Shown: positions 1-10,651, counted from the first letter of the stretch. The stretch is DNA of 64,000 nucleotides from Desulfurella acetivorans A63 (GCA_000517565.1 CP007051.1:519039-583038); one strand, 5' to 3'. Notes: generated from the sequence alone by a model not told the origin. Program-made: numbers and translations.

Positions 1-435
1 TCATGCGATATTATACTTGCTCAAAGCAATGCTAAATTTGGTTTTCCAGAAGTAGGCCTTGGTATAATACCTGGCTTTGGCGGTACGCAAAACTTATCCC
101 GTCTGATAGGAAAATCATTGGCTAAAGAGCTAATTTTTAGTGCAAAGATGATAGATGCTTCAAAAGCAAAAGAACTTGGCATAGTTAGTGAAGTTTATCA
201 AAGCAAAGAAGAGCTGCTCCAGGCAGGAAAAGCCTTATCTGAGCAAATCCAAAAAAATGCACCTTTGGCAATAGCTCTTGCAAAAAGGGCAATAGTTGAT
301 GGTTATAATCTAACAAAAGAAGATGGTCTAAGGTATGAAGCAAGTTTATTTGGCGTGGTATTTTCAAGTAACGATGCCAAAGAAGGCTTAAGTGCATTTG
401 TAGAAAAAAGAAAACCAAATTATACAGGAGGATAA
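1..435 (+). CDS. Enoyl-CoA hydratase/isomerase (crotonase), 5' end outside window
   Basis: The frame is open from base 1, so this is the C-terminal ~144 residues of a ~260-residue protein. The visible part carries the crotonase signature FGFPEVGLGIIPGFGGTQ; the Glu after Pro matches one of the two catalytic glutamates of enoyl-CoA hydratases, and the other lies upstream of the window. It ends with the usual crotonase C-terminal helices. Family role: reversible hydration of trans-2-enoyl-CoA (for example crotonyl-CoA) in the cytoplasm. An acyl-CoA dehydrogenase starts 1 base after its stop, which supports a shared beta-oxidation operon. The exact substrate cannot be told from the fragment. Confidence 0.93.
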   Translation, partial: SCDIILAQSNAKFGFPEVGLGIIPGFGGTQNLSRLIGKSLAKELIFSAKMIDASKAKELGIVSEVYQSKEELLQAGKALSEQIQKNAPLAIALAKRAIVDGYNLTKEDGLRYEASLFGVVFSSNDAKEGLSAFVEKRKPNYTGG

Positions 436-436
436 T

Positions 437-1594
437 ATGAACTTTCAATTAACAGATGAAGAAAGAATGGTTCAAGATACTGTAAGAAGCTTTGCACAAA
501 AAGAGCTAAAACCCATAGCATCAGACATTGACAAAAACCACAAGATACCAGATTCAATAATAAAGGGTTTAGCAGAACTTGGTCTTTTTGGTGTTTATAT
601 TCCTCAAGAGTACGGTGGCGCTGGTTTGTCTTTTTTATCATACGCAATAACCGTAGAGGAAATCTCTAAAGTGTGCGCATCAACCGGTGTATTAATAAGC
701 GCACACACATCGCTTTGTGCAAACCCTATATACGAGTTTGGCACTAAAGAGCAAAAAGAAAAATACTTAATACCTCTTGCAAGTGGCCAAAAGATTGGTT
801 GCATTTTGCTAACCGAACCTGAAGCAGGCTCAGATGCAGCAAATGTATCCACAACGGTAAAAAATGAAGGCGACTACTACATAGCAAATGGCAATAAGAT
901 ATTTGTTACAAATGGCGGTTATAAGGATATTGGTATATTAATTGCAACACATGACAAATCACTGCGCCACAAAGGCATAGATGCATTTATTTTGGATTTG
1001 AAGTCCGAAGGTGTGGAGCTTCAAAGAAATGAAGACAAAATGGGCATAAGGGGCACATATACATCCGTTTTTGCCTTAGAAAATGTTAAGATACCAAAAG
1101 AAAATCTGCTTGGCAAAGAAGGAGAAGGCTTCAAAATCGCAATGGATTGCCTAGATGGTGGCAGAATTGGTATAGCTGCACAGGCACTGGGTATAGCAGA
1201 AGGCGCATATGAGAAAGCCCTAGAGTATGCCAAAGAGCGCAAGCAGTTTGGAAAAACATTGAGTGAGTTTCAGGCAATTCAGTTTAAGCTAGCCGATATG
1301 GCAATGCACATTGAAGCAGCAAAGTTACTTGTATATGAGTCTGCATGGATAAAGGATAACCTAAAAAACGGAGCAAGCTACAATGATCTAATAATAAAAT
1401 CTTCAATGGCAAAAGCTTACGCATCAGAAACCGCTACCTATGTAACCAAAGAAGCGCTCCAGATTCATGGTGGCTATGGCTATATTGCAGAATACGAGAT
1501 AGAGCGCATGTATAGAGATGCAAAGATAACAGAAATATACGAAGGTACAAATGAGGTTCAAAGGATAGTAATATCAAAACAGTTGTTGAAATAG
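437..1594 (+). CDS. Acyl-CoA dehydrogenase (short-chain / butyryl-CoA type)
   Basis: 385 residues, the standard length for the family. The N-terminal helical domain is followed by the FAD/substrate motif LLTEPEAGSDAA (about 125-136) and the C-terminal TEIYEGTNEVQRIVIS, whose Glu in YEGTNE is the catalytic base of butyryl-CoA dehydrogenases. It oxidises acyl-CoA to enoyl-CoA and passes electrons to ETF. The start is supported by AGGAGG at 426-431. It sits between a crotonase and IcmF, with an EtfD-like quinone-linked protein downstream, so butyryl-, isobutyryl- or 2-methylacyl-CoA are likely substrates. Sequence alone does not separate these. Confidence 0.95.
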   Translation: MNFQLTDEERMVQDTVRSFAQKELKPIASDIDKNHKIPDSIIKGLAELGLFGVYIPQEYGGAGLSFLSYAITVEEISKVCASTGVLISAHTSLCANPIYEFGTKEQKEKYLIPLASGQKIGCILLTEPEAGSDAANVSTTVKNEGDYYIANGNKIFVTNGGYKDIGILIATHDKSLRHKGIDAFILDLKSEGVELQRNEDKMGIRGTYTSVFALENVKIPKENLLGKEGEGFKIAMDCLDGGRIGIAAQALGIAEGAYEKALEYAKERKQFGKTLSEFQAIQFKLADMAMHIEAAKLLVYESAWIKDNLKNGASYNDLIIKSSMAKAYASETATYVTKEALQIHGGYGYIAEYEIERMYRDAKITEIYEGTNEVQRIVISKQLLK

Positions 1595-1603
1595 GAGGGT
1601 TTA

Positions 1604-2128
1604 ATGTCAAAATATCCGGAGCTGGATGCTTTAGATAAAGAGGAATTAATAAAAGTAATAGAAGATGAAGCTAAAAACTGGCTTGCACATGACGGGTTAT
1701 GGTTTCAGGCTGTTGAAAGGCATTTTGGAATGGATGCTGCAATAAAGCTTGATGAAGAAGCATGGAAGGATTTTACACAAATTGAAGCAAGAAGGATTAT
1801 TGAACGGCTTAACTTGCCTGAAAATAGTGGTCTTGATGGTTTAGAAAAGGCGCTTAACTTTAGAATGTATAGACGCATAAATGAACAGGTTATAGAAAGA
1901 CCAGATGAACATACATTAATATTAAAAATGGTTACATGTCGGGTGCAAGCAGCACGCCAGAGAAAAAAAATGCCATTTTTCCCATGTAAAAGCGTTGGGA
2001 TTATTGAGTATGGCTATTTTGCAAGCACAATTGATAGCCGAATAAAAACAAGAGTTATTAAGTGTCCACCAGATGATATTACAGGTGCTGGCTATCACTG
2101 TGCATGGGAGTTTAAGTTAGAAGAATAG
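1604..2128 (+). CDS. Conserved cytosolic protein, DUF6125-like
   Basis: 174 residues, acidic and helical at the N terminus (start MSKYPELDALDKEELIKVIE), with no signal peptide or membrane segment. The C-terminal half has a conserved-looking block with single cysteines (MVTCRVQ, FPCKS, VIKCPPDD, YHCAWEF) that resembles the DUF6125 / 'hypothetical cytosolic protein' family by memory of its pattern. AGGAGGG precedes the ATG. It lies 9 bases after the acyl-CoA dehydrogenase and 11 before icmF, so it is probably co-transcribed with acyl-CoA catabolism. Four cysteines could bind a metal or flavin, but no function is assigned. Confidence 0.75.
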   Translation: MSKYPELDALDKEELIKVIEDEAKNWLAHDGLWFQAVERHFGMDAAIKLDEEAWKDFTQIEARRIIERLNLPENSGLDGLEKALNFRMYRRINEQVIERPDEHTLILKMVTCRVQAARQRKKMPFFPCKSVGIIEYGYFASTIDSRIKTRVIKCPPDDITGAGYHCAWEFKLEE

Positions 2129-2139
2129 GGAGGTAGTGT

Positions 2140-5100
2140 ATGTATGCATCTAAGAACAATTTGAGGTTTGTTACAGCAACAAGCCTATTTGATGGTCACG
2201 ATGCCTCTATTAATATTTTTAGAAGAATTATACAAGACAGTGGTGCAGAAGTTATACATTTAGGTCATAATCGCAGCGCTTATGAAGTAGTGCAAACTGC
2301 AATTGAAGAAGACGTAAATGCTATTGCAGTAACTTCATACCAAGGTGGTCATATTGAGTTTTTTAAGTATATGTATGATTTGCTAAAAGAAAATAAATCT
2401 GAATATATCAAAATCTTTGGTGGGGGAGGGGGTGTTATTGTCCCTTCCGAAATTAAAGAATTGCAAGATTATGGTATTTGTAAGATATTTTCTCCTCAAG
2501 ATGGTATGCAGATGGGACTGGAAGGAATGGTTGATTATATGTTAAAGGAAAGTGATTTTTTAACATTTGAGGAAGAAAAATTTGAAGAATACTTGCAGAA
2601 TTTACCCAAAACTCTGCCAAAAGCAATAAGTTTGGTTGAAAAGCTTATAACTCAAGATAGTTGGACTGATCATCACGAAGAATTGTTTCAAAAATATTTT
2701 AAAGAGCTTTCAAAAGATACTAAAGTGCTTGGTTTTAGCGGGTCTGGTGGTGCTGGCAAATCATCTCTTATTGATGAATTGCTCAGGCGATTTTTAAATA
2801 ATTATCAAGATAAAAAAATTGGTATATTGGCGGTTGATCCCACAAAGAAAAGCAAGGGTGCTTTACTTGGTGATAGAATAAGGATGAATTCTCTGCCGCA
2901 CAAAAACGCTTATATGCGTTCTATGGCGACAAGAAGCTCAAATATGTCAATATCAAAAGCTACACAAAAAGTCATTGATCTGTATAAAATGTCTGGTTTC
3001 GATTTGATAATTCTAGAAACCGCCGGTATTGGTCAAAGCGATATAGCAGTTATTGATATAGCAGATTACAATATTTATGTGATGACACCAGAATATGGTG
3101 CCGCATTGCAGTTAGAAAAAATTAATATGCTTGATTATGCTGATGTAGTAGTATTAAACAAATATGACAAGGAAAGCGCTGAAGATGCCCTCTACGAAGT
3201 AAGAAAACAGTATATGCGAAACCACAAGCTTTTTGATAAAAAATTAGAAGAAATGCCAGTTTATCATACGGTAGCTTCAAATTTCAATGATGCTGGTACA
3301 AATTACTTGTTTTATAAATTAATGCAACTTGTCGGTCTGGAGAGTCAAAAGATTTTTGAACCAATTAGTGATGTATCTGTAAACTTTTTAATACCACCTC
3401 ACAGAAGTAGATATTTAAGTGAAATTGTTGCAAGCATTAGAGATTACAAAAAAATGGCAAATAAACAAATAGAACTTGCAAGCAGTTTATATGCACTTGA
3501 AGGAACAAAAAAAATACTGCAAAAGCAACTTAATACTTCTATTGAACCAAACGAAGATTCTGATTTTGCAGATTCAAGTATTGATGAAAGCTTAAAAAGA
3601 GAAAATTTAGAAAAAGCGCTAAATGTAGTAACTCAAGAAATACAAAAAATAAGCTCACAGCTTGATACGCAAACAATAAGAATGATTGAGAACTGGAATA
3701 ACCTAAAAGACATGTATTCACAGGATTTTCTTGTATCCAAAATACGAGATAAAGAAATAAAGTATGAATTGACAAGCAAAACTTTATCTGGTAACAAAAT
3801 ACCAAAGATATCTTTGCCAAAATCAAACGATTATGGAGAGATTGTAAAATTTCAATTGTTAGAAAATGTACCTGGTAAATTTCCCTATACAGCAGGCACA
3901 TTTCCTCTCAAAAGGCAAGATGAAAAACCAACAAGAATGTTTGCAGGTGAAGGTACGCCAGAGCGCACAAACAAGCGATTTCACTATCTTTCTGAAGGTC
4001 AGCCTTTCAGCAGACTTTCAACTGCTTTTGATTCAATAACCTTATATGGTCAGGACCCAGATTTAAGACCCGATATTTACGGTAAAATTGGTAATGCAGG
4101 AGTATCTATTGCAACGGTTGACGATGCAAAAAAACTCTACAGTGGTTTTAATTTATGCGATCCTAACACATCTGTTTCTATGACAATAAATGGACCAGCG
4201 CCTATGATGCTTGCAATGTTTTTTAATGCTGCAATTGATCAGCAAGTAGAGAAATATCTAAAAGAATCTGGTAAGTGGGGTCAAGCCCAAGACAAAATAG
4301 ATAGCTATTACAAAAAACTAAATGTTGAACGTCCTAAATATAATAAGGCTTTTGGTGTTAAAGATGCTGATGAAAATCATCTGGGTTTAGGTTTACTTGG
4401 CATAAGTGGAGATTTGGTTATTGATAAAGCTACATATGAAGAAATAAAAAAATATACTCTAAATGTGGTACGTGGTACAGTCCAGGCAGATATTTTAAAA
4501 GAAGATCAGGCTCAAAATACATGTTTGTTTTCAACAGATTTTTCGCTAAAACTTATGGGCGATATACAGCAATACTTTATAGATAATGCTGTCAAGAATT
4601 ACTACTCTGTATCGATATCTGGATACCATATTGCAGAAGCAGGAGCAAACCCTATAACTCAACTTGCTTTTACTTTGGCAAACGGTTTTACCTATGTTGA
4701 GTATTACCTGGCACGTGGTATGAAGGTTGATGATTTTGCGCCTAATTTATCGTTTTTCTTTTCAAATGGTCTTGATATAGAGTATTCTGTTATCGGTCGA
4801 GTGGCTCGCCGTATTTGGGCTATTGCTATGAAAAACAAGTATTCTGCAAATGAACGCAGCCAGAAACTAAAATACCACATACAAACATCCGGTAGATCTC
4901 TGCATGCAATGGAAATAGCTTTCAATGACATAAGAACAACACTCCAGGCTTTAACTGCCATTTACGATAATTGTAACTCTCTTCATACAAATGCTTATGA
5001 TGAAGCAATTACGACTCCTACAGAAGAATCTGTTAGAAGGGCGTTGGCTATTCAAATGATAATAAATTACGAATTTGGAATGGCAAAAAATGAAAACCCT

Positions 5101-5568
5101 CTTCAAGGTTGTTATATTATAGAAGAATTAACTGACTTGGTAGAAGAAGAGGTGTTAAATGAGTTTGAAAGACTTTCAAAAAGAGGCGGCGTGCTTGGAG
5201 CAATGGAATCAAGGTATCAAAGAAACAAGATCCAGGAGGAATCTCTATACTATGAGAGACTTAAAAATACCGGAGAGTTGCCAATTATAGGTGTAAATAC
5301 ATTTGTAAATGATAAATATATACAAGAAGATAAAATTGAACTATCAAGGTCAACAGAAGAAGAAAAGAAGTGGCAACTGGACAACTTAATTGCATTTCAA
5401 AAGCGCAATGAAGCGTTCTCAAAGCAATATCTGGATAAATTAAAATATATAGCTCAAAGTAGTGGTAATATATTCGAAGAACTCATGGAAACCGTAAAGT
5501 ACGCATCACTGGGTCAGATTACAAATGCCTTATTTGAGGTAGGTGGCAAATACAGAAGAAATATGTAA
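2140..5568 (+). CDS. icmF: Fused isobutyryl-CoA mutase with built-in G-protein chaperone (IcmF)
   Basis: 1142 residues with three domains in the IcmF order. The N-terminal B12-binding domain (about 8-135) has the DGHD motif, with His20 as the expected lower cobalt ligand, plus a Gly-rich loop. The central MeaB-type GTPase has P-loop GSGGAGKSS (201-209), a [14 protein letters not shown] stretch and [10 protein letters not shown] charged linker (about 440-550) precedes the large-subunit mutase barrel (about 560-1130). In the substrate region, Phe in GTFPLK replaces the Tyr of methylmalonyl-CoA mutase, and [16 protein letters not shown] follows IcmF rather than MCM; both favour isobutyryl-/butyryl-CoA interconversion. 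Cofactor: adenosylcobalamin. AGGGAGG precedes the ATG. Pivalyl-/isovaleryl-CoA variants remain possible. Confidence 0.95.
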   Translation: MYASKNNLRFVTATSLFDGHDASINIFRRIIQDSGAEVIHLGHNRSAYEVVQTAIEEDVNAIAVTSYQGGHIEFFKYMYDLLKENKSEYIKIFGGGGGVIVPSEIKELQDYGICKIFSPQDGMQMGLEGMVDYMLKESDFLTFEEEKFEEYLQNLPKTLPKAISLVEKLITQDSWTDHHEELFQKYFKELSKDTKVLGFSGSGGAGKSSLIDELLRRFLNNYQDKKIGILAVDPTKKSKGALLGDRIRMNSLPHKNAYMRSMATRSSNMSISKATQKVIDLYKMSGFDLIILETAGIGQSDIAVIDIADYNIYVMTPEYGAALQLEKINMLDYADVVVLNKYDKESAEDALYEVRKQYMRNHKLFDKKLEEMPVYHTVASNFNDAGTNYLFYKLMQLVGLESQKIFEPISDVSVNFLIPPHRSRYLSEIVASIRDYKKMANKQIELASSLYALEGTKKILQKQLNTSIEPNEDSDFADSSIDESLKRENLEKALNVVTQEIQKISSQLDTQTIRMIENWNNLKDMYSQDFLVSKIRDKEIKYELTSKTLSGNKIPKISLPKSNDYGEIVKFQLLENVPGKFPYTAGTFPLKRQDEKPTRMFAGEGTPERTNKRFHYLSEGQPFSRLSTAFDSITLYGQDPDLRPDIYGKIGNAGVSIATVDDAKKLYSGFNLCDPNTSVSMTINGPAPMMLAMFFNAAIDQQVEKYLKESGKWGQAQDKIDSYYKKLNVERPKYNKAFGVKDADENHLGLGLLGISGDLVIDKATYEEIKKYTLNVVRGTVQADILKEDQAQNTCLFSTDFSLKLMGDIQQYFIDNAVKNYYSVSISGYHIAEAGANPITQLAFTLANGFTYVEYYLARGMKVDDFAPNLSFFFSNGLDIEYSVIGRVARRIWAIAMKNKYSANERSQKLKYHIQTSGRSLHAMEIAFNDIRTTLQALTAIYDNCNSLHTNAYDEAITTPTEESVRRALAIQMIINYEFGMAKNENPLQGCYIIEELTDLVEEEVLNEFERLSKRGGVLGAMESRYQRNKIQEESLYYERLKNTGELPIIGVNTFVNDKYIQEDKIELSRSTEEEKKWQLDNLIAFQKRNEAFSKQYLDKLKYIAQSSGNIFEELMETVKYASLGQITNALFEVGGKYRRNM

Positions 5569-5586
5569 TTTTTGTAAGGAGTTGAA

Positions 5587-7581
5587 ATGGAAAGTTTAAT
5601 TTTTGGGATAGTGCTTTTAGTAAGTATAGGTTATTTTTTCTACCGCGTAAATTATTTATACTCACTGCTTAAGTTTGGTCAAAAAGAAAACCGTTTTGAT
5701 AACCCTTTTGAGCGCCTAAACAGTGCTGTAAAAAATGGTCTGTTGCAAATGTGTCATTTTAAAGTAAACGATAAGGATATAAACTACGCTGGCATTATGC
5801 ACGCTCTTATTTTCTTTGGGTTTGTAGTTTTGCTTTTTGGTGAAATAGAGCTAATTATAAAAGGTTTTATACCATCTTTCAGTTTTAGCTTTTTGGGAGT
5901 TTTGTACCCAATCTATCTATTTTTGGAAGATTTATTTGCATTTTTGGTGCTTGTAGCTATTGTTATGTCTTTAATAAGGCGATTTGTATGGCACCCCAAA
6001 AAGCTCAATTATCATTTCAGTGCATATTTGATACTTATTTTTATTACTATATTAATGCTTACATTACTTTATATGGCAGCGCTTGAGATGGCTAAGGCTA
6101 ATCAGATAAATCCATATGAACCATTTGCTTCTATTGTATACAGGTTGCTTAATATTAATTCATACAATGAATTAGCCTACCATATAGCTTTTTGGGTGCA
6201 TATGATTGTTTTACTAGCATTTTTGGATTTTATACCAAACTCAAAGCATCTGCATATTTTAGCAGGCATACCCAATAATTATTTTGTAAACTTAGGACCT
6301 TCAATGGCTTTAAGAGATCTTAACTTTGAAGATGAAAATGTGGAGAGTTTTGGTGTAAAAAATGTAAATGAGCTTACATGGAAGCAATTGCTAGACGGTT
6401 ATGCTTGCACTGAGTGTGGAAGATGCGCTCAGGTGTGTCCTGCAGCAAATACAAACAAGGTTCTTGTCCCAAGAGAAATTATACTTGGCATAAAAGAAAA
6501 TCTATTTCATAACGCTCAAAATTTATTTAATAAAAAAGAATTAATACCTATAGTTACAAATGAATTACCCAAAGATAACCCCCATGGGTACTATGAATAT
6601 GGCTTTACAATTCCAGATAAAGCGCTTTGGCAGTGTACCACATGTGGAGCCTGTCAAAATGTATGTCCTGTTGGAAACGAGCATATTAGAGACATGATTG
6701 ATTTAAAGCGTTATGCAGTTTTAACTCAAGGTGAGTTCCCAGAAAAACTTGTGCCTATTTTCAACAACATTGAAACAAACTCAAATCCATGGGGCATTAA
6801 TGCAGACTACAGGTTAGACTGGGCAAAAGGGCTCGATGTAAAAACCATAGATGAAGTGCCAGATGCAGAAGTTTTATACTTTGTGGGTTGCGCCAGTTCT
6901 TTTGATGATAGGAGCAAAAAGATTGCCCAGAGTTTTGTTAAGGTTTTACAAAAAGCCAATGTAAAATTTGCTGTTCTTGGCAAAAAAGAAAAATGCTGTG
7001 GTGATAATGCAAGACGACTTGGCAATGAGTATTTGTTCTACAACCTTGCATTAGAAAATATAGAAACTTTTAAATCCTACAATGTAAAAAAAATAGTTAC
7101 TACATGCCCACATGGCTACTATACACTAAAGAATGAGTACAAAAAGCTTGGAGGGGAATTTGAAGTTCTACATCACAGTCAGTTTATAGGTCAACTATTA
7201 AAAGAAGGAAGAATTAAGTTGTCAAATAAACTAAACCAGACTGCCACATTCCACGATTCTTGCTATTTGGGCAGGCACTCAAATATATATCAACAGCCCA
7301 GAGAAATTTTATCACAAGCTGGACTAAAGCTTTCTGAAATGAAAAATGCCTTTTGCAATAGTTTTTGCTGTGGTGCAGGCGGAGGTATGATGTGGCTTGA
7401 AGAAGAGGGAACACGCATGAATAAAGTAAGAACAAATCAGGCTATTGACACAAGTGCTTCAAATATAGTAACTGCATGTCCGTTTTGTATGATAATGTTG
7501 GATGATGGTGTAAAAGATTTATCAAGGGATGATATTAGCGTGCTTGATATAGCGCAAGTGGTTGAAAAAAGCATGGCTTGA
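5587..7581 (+). CDS. Membrane FeS oxidoreductase, ETF:quinone type (EtfD / HdrD-like)
   Basis: 664 residues. Residues ~1-225 hold about five or six membrane helices of the NarI/HdrE-like type. Two ferredoxin-type [4Fe-4S] motifs follow (CTECGRCAQVCP near 276 and CTTCGACQNVCP near 352), then two CCG domains (KEKCCGDNARR and FCCGAGGGMMW), as in HdrD. This arrangement is known from EtfD (Rv0338c type) proteins and syntrophic butyrate oxidisers, where it moves electrons from reduced ETF to menaquinone. Its place directly after the acyl-CoA dehydrogenase/IcmF genes supports that role. EtfA and EtfB are not visible here. The ATG is preceded by AAGGAG. Confidence 0.88.
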   Translation: MESLIFGIVLLVSIGYFFYRVNYLYSLLKFGQKENRFDNPFERLNSAVKNGLLQMCHFKVNDKDINYAGIMHALIFFGFVVLLFGEIELIIKGFIPSFSFSFLGVLYPIYLFLEDLFAFLVLVAIVMSLIRRFVWHPKKLNYHFSAYLILIFITILMLTLLYMAALEMAKANQINPYEPFASIVYRLLNINSYNELAYHIAFWVHMIVLLAFLDFIPNSKHLHILAGIPNNYFVNLGPSMALRDLNFEDENVESFGVKNVNELTWKQLLDGYACTECGRCAQVCPAANTNKVLVPREIILGIKENLFHNAQNLFNKKELIPIVTNELPKDNPHGYYEYGFTIPDKALWQCTTCGACQNVCPVGNEHIRDMIDLKRYAVLTQGEFPEKLVPIFNNIETNSNPWGINADYRLDWAKGLDVKTIDEVPDAEVLYFVGCASSFDDRSKKIAQSFVKVLQKANVKFAVLGKKEKCCGDNARRLGNEYLFYNLALENIETFKSYNVKKIVTTCPHGYYTLKNEYKKLGGEFEVLHHSQFIGQLLKEGRIKLSNKLNQTATFHDSCYLGRHSNIYQQPREILSQAGLKLSEMKNAFCNSFCCGAGGGMMWLEEEGTRMNKVRTNQAIDTSASNIVTACPFCMIMLDDGVKDLSRDDISVLDIAQVVEKSMA

Positions 7582-7627
7582 TAATTGCCAAAAGCGAGTT
7601 ATCTTGTATAACAAGGAGGTTTTGCTT

Positions 7628-8212
7628 ATGTCAAAAAAAATATTAATGCTTGTTGGAGATTATGTAGAAGATTATGAAGTTATGGTACCATTTCAAATGC
7701 TACAGATGGTTGGTTTAGAGGTTTATGCTGCTTGTCCAAACAAAAGAGCACTTGAGTTTGTTAAAACTGCGATTCATGATTTTGAAGGTGACCAAACATA
7801 CTCAGAAAAACGTGGACATAATTTTATGTTAAACTGCACATTTGAAGACATAAAAGAAGATAGTTACGATGCACTTGTGCTTCCAGGTGGTAGGGCACCA
7901 GAATACATAAGACTAAATGATAGAGTAATTGAAATTGTAAAACATTTTGCTCAAAATAAAAAACCTATTGCGGCTATTTGTCATGGTCCACAAATTTTGA
8001 TTGCAGCAGATGCGATTTCTGGATACGAGCTTACTGCTTATCCAGCATTAAAACCAGACATAATAAGAGCTGGTGGCAAATGGCTTGACCCAAACCAAAC
8101 TTTTTCAAATGCGTATGTTGATAGAAACTTAGTTACAGCACCAGCCTGGCCAGCTCATCCTGAGTGGATAAGAAAGTTTCTGGATGTACTTGGTGTTAAA
8201 ATTACTTTTTAA
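7628..8212 (+). CDS. DJ-1/PfpI family protein
   Basis: 194 residues from the ATG at 7628, which follows an AAGGAGG at 7613-7619; an upstream in-frame start at 7562 would overlap the previous gene and has no such site. The fold is a type-1 glutamine-amidotransferase-like domain with the nucleophile elbow AAICHGPQILI (reactive Cys, then His) and a conserved Glu in MLVGDYVEDYEV. Family members include intracellular peptidases, chaperones and glyoxal-repair enzymes. PfpI-type proteins are common in thermophiles. The specific activity cannot be chosen from sequence. It is the last gene of the + block and converges on the TonB receptor gene. Confidence 0.9.
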   Translation: MSKKILMLVGDYVEDYEVMVPFQMLQMVGLEVYAACPNKRALEFVKTAIHDFEGDQTYSEKRGHNFMLNCTFEDIKEDSYDALVLPGGRAPEYIRLNDRVIEIVKHFAQNKKPIAAICHGPQILIAADAISGYELTAYPALKPDIIRAGGKWLDPNQTFSNAYVDRNLVTAPAWPAHPEWIRKFLDVLGVKITF

Positions 8213-8274
8213 AAGTGTATTGTAAAAGTGTTTTTTTGACAAAGCCTGTAAAAAGGGCTGAGTTTTACATTGGA

Positions 8275-8329
8275 GGAGATTCTTCATTTGCTTTTGTTTT
8301 TTTCTTAAAGTGCAAAACGAAGAATCTCC
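8275..8329. repeat. Imperfect inverted repeat in a convergent gap
   Basis: GGAGATTCTTC (8275-8285) is exactly complementary to GAAGAATCTCC (8319-8329), and the match continues imperfectly through TTTGC / GCAAAA. It lies between the convergent DJ-1 and TonB receptor genes (8213-8371), where nothing else is seen. It could fold as a hairpin and serve as a bidirectional terminator, but no long T run follows it. The same AGATTCTTCGTTTTGC core, with one change, recurs at 49810-49825, so a small dispersed repeat (MITE-like) is also possible. Confidence 0.55.
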
Positions 8330-8371
8330 TTTGTCTTAAATACACAAAGTTGCAAAACTGTTGTATGAGAA

Positions 8372-10585
8372 CTAAAATTTTACAGATAAACTTGCCACTA
8401 CACTAAAAGGTGCACCTACTTGATATGTAGTTTGGCTATACATTGAAAAGTTTGAGTCTGGTGCATTTATTGCACTTATATAACGTCTATTCAGTAAATT
8501 TGTAAAATCAAGACTAAATAAAATTTCTTTTAATTTCCATAGATTTTTTTGCTCATAACTTATATTAAGGTTTGCAAGAAATACTGATGGTACTTCTTGT
8601 GTATGCATCAGATCGCCATAACGTTTTGACATATAACTAAAATACGGCGTAAAAGAAAAATGATCAAATTTGTATGTAAAACCTGCTTTGAGAATATTTT
8701 TGGGCACGTTTATTATTTGTTTTCCTTTTACATCATAATAGTTATTCATAAAAGAAACATTTTGCGTATAATAAAACCTATTGTAGCTATAATCTGCAAA
8801 AATAAGTAAATCTTTAAACGGAGTATATCCTGCTGCCAATTCAAAACCATATGATTTTGCTTTTGCAGTGTTGGCTGGCATTTCTGCTATTGTATTGTTG
8901 TTAACTTTTATTGGTGCATATGTACCAATGTTTTTTACATCACTGTAAAATACTGTGGGATAGAAATAAACATTATTATTGTTGTATCTTAAACCTATAT
9001 CAAAATTATCTGCTGTTGTCATTTTGAAGTATTTATCCCATAAGGATTGCAAAGTAATGCCTTTTTTCTCAAAAACTACTTTGTTTTGAGCAAAAGAAGG
9101 CCATAAATTAAAGTTTGGTGCTTGAAAACTTTTACCATAGTTTGCATATAAATTGATATAATCGTTTAGCTGATAATTTATGCCAATGTATGGCAAATAC
9201 TGCCTAAAAAGTTTAGCATCGGCTGTTTCAAACTGGTCTTTTTTGGCAAGGCTTATTGCTTGGTTGGCATCTTGAGTAGTTATGCCGTAAGTATTATAGC
9301 CATTGATTTGAGCAGTTTTGTACATTAGATATTTTAAGCCGGCATCAACCTTAATTTTTTTTGTTTTTGCTTCTATGTTTATAAAAGGTGAATTTATAGT
9401 ATGATAGCTGTGATCTGCAAGTATGCCCCATTGTTTAAATACAAGTGTATTATTTTTTGGGACGAAGTTTTCTATTGCATAGGGAGGTCCTGGCATTTGT
9501 TGCTTGTGAAACCAATATCCTGCACTTATTTTATAATTTTTTGTTATATCCCAATCAAAACTTGAAACTATTCCAAAAATATTACTATTGTATAAAAATT
9601 TTTGCACGAATTCAGAATTATTTGAAGTATAGTAATTATAACCTCTAACTGACCAATAGTAAGGTTTTAAGACAAGCTTTGATGTGTTTGAAGTATTGAT
9701 AGTAAAACTTGGTAAAACAAAGTAATCTCGTGTATTTACATAATTATAGTTGTAATACAAGGGACTGTTTGGGTTATTATTGTAATCTAAAGCATAATTT
9801 TGGTTTACATTTGAAGCTTGAGAATAGTTTAAGCCTAAGTATGTGTTGTGAAAATCACTATTGTAGCCTAAGTAGAGTTCGAAGTTTAGTAAATTATCAA
9901 AATTTTTTGTTAAACCAAACATTACATTTTTGCGCACAAAGTTACCATCGCCTTTCCACTTATTTGCATAAGCTAAAGACGATGAAATGAAAGTTCTAAA
10001 TCCATTTATATTGCCTGAGTCTAATCTTACAAAACTTTTAGAATAATCATAACTACCAAAACTTTGATTTATTATAGCATCAAGTTTATCCGATGGTTTC
10101 TTAATAGTTAAATCAATGATGCCAGGAAAATCACCAAATGAATTGAATCCAATATTTGGCTTTATGGCTCCATCGTAAACTGAAATATTTTGAATATTTT
10201 CTAAATCAAATACATTTGAAGTGAGATTCCCTGTTGGACCATTTGGTGTTGGGACACCATTAATGTTTATTATACCAGCTTTTGTACTATCAATACCCCT
10301 TAGTCTTAATGTTTCATCGTTGCCGTATGCATCTGGACCTTGAGTATTTACAGATGGAATCATGTTTATTGCATTAAATACAGAATTATTTGAGCCAGAA
10401 AATGTCTTTATTGCTTTTGTATCTAAATTGTATTGGGTTGTAGTTTGTGTGTCAAGAATTTTTGTATAATCGTTAACCATGAATTTTTTTGAAGCCTCAA
10501 CAGTAATACCACTTAATTCTAAGGCGTAGGATTTTTGTGCAATTAAACAACAAAAAAGCCCAACAGCAATTAATTTTTTTTTCAT
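8372..10585 (-). CDS. TonB-dependent outer-membrane receptor
   Basis: About 737 residues from the preferred start MKKKLIAVGLFCC, which has a CCTCCT-complement ribosome site just upstream; an in-frame ATG seven codons earlier (10606) is less likely. It has a signal peptide ending near SYA-LE, a plug domain (about 45-170; pattern LRLRGIDSTKAGIININGVP) and then a beta-barrel of alternating aromatic strands, ending in SLSVKF with the C-terminal Phe typical of outer-membrane proteins. Tyr and Asn are very abundant. It is the last gene of the eight-gene uptake operon. The substrate is unknown; a metal chelate is inferred from the neighbours. Confidence 0.92.
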   Translation of the reverse strand: MKKKLIAVGLFCCLIAQKSYALELSGITVEASKKFMVNDYTKILDTQTTTQYNLDTKAIKTFSGSNNSVFNAINMIPSVNTQGPDAYGNDETLRLRGIDSTKAGIININGVPTPNGPTGNLTSNVFDLENIQNISVYDGAIKPNIGFNSFGDFPGIIDLTIKKPSDKLDAIINQSFGSYDYSKSFVRLDSGNINGFRTFISSSLAYANKWKGDGNFVRKNVMFGLTKNFDNLLNFELYLGYNSDFHNTYLGLNYSQASNVNQNYALDYNNNPNSPLYYNYNYVNTRDYFVLPSFTINTSNTSKLVLKPYYWSVRGYNYYTSNNSEFVQKFLYNSNIFGIVSSFDWDITKNYKISAGYWFHKQQMPGPPYAIENFVPKNNTLVFKQWGILADHSYHTINSPFINIEAKTKKIKVDAGLKYLMYKTAQINGYNTYGITTQDANQAISLAKKDQFETADAKLFRQYLPYIGINYQLNDYINLYANYGKSFQAPNFNLWPSFAQNKVVFEKKGITLQSLWDKYFKMTTADNFDIGLRYNNNNVYFYPTVFYSDVKNIGTYAPIKVNNNTIAEMPANTAKAKSYGFELAAGYTPFKDLLIFADYSYNRFYYTQNVSFMNNYYDVKGKQIINVPKNILKAGFTYKFDHFSFTPYFSYMSKRYGDLMHTQEVPSVFLANLNISYEQKNLWKLKEILFSLDFTNLLNRRYISAINAPDSNFSMYSQTTYQVGAPFSVVASLSVKF

Positions 10586-10651
10586 ATTTTCCTCCTTTGT
10601 TTTCATAAAAATAAATTTATGCTTATAAATTTTTGCAAAAATTATCTCCCT

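Noticed and set aside
8215-8406. 63-residue frame after the DJ-1 gene
   Set aside because: It has no good ribosome site, contains the inverted repeat and runs into the end of the opposite TonB receptor gene.
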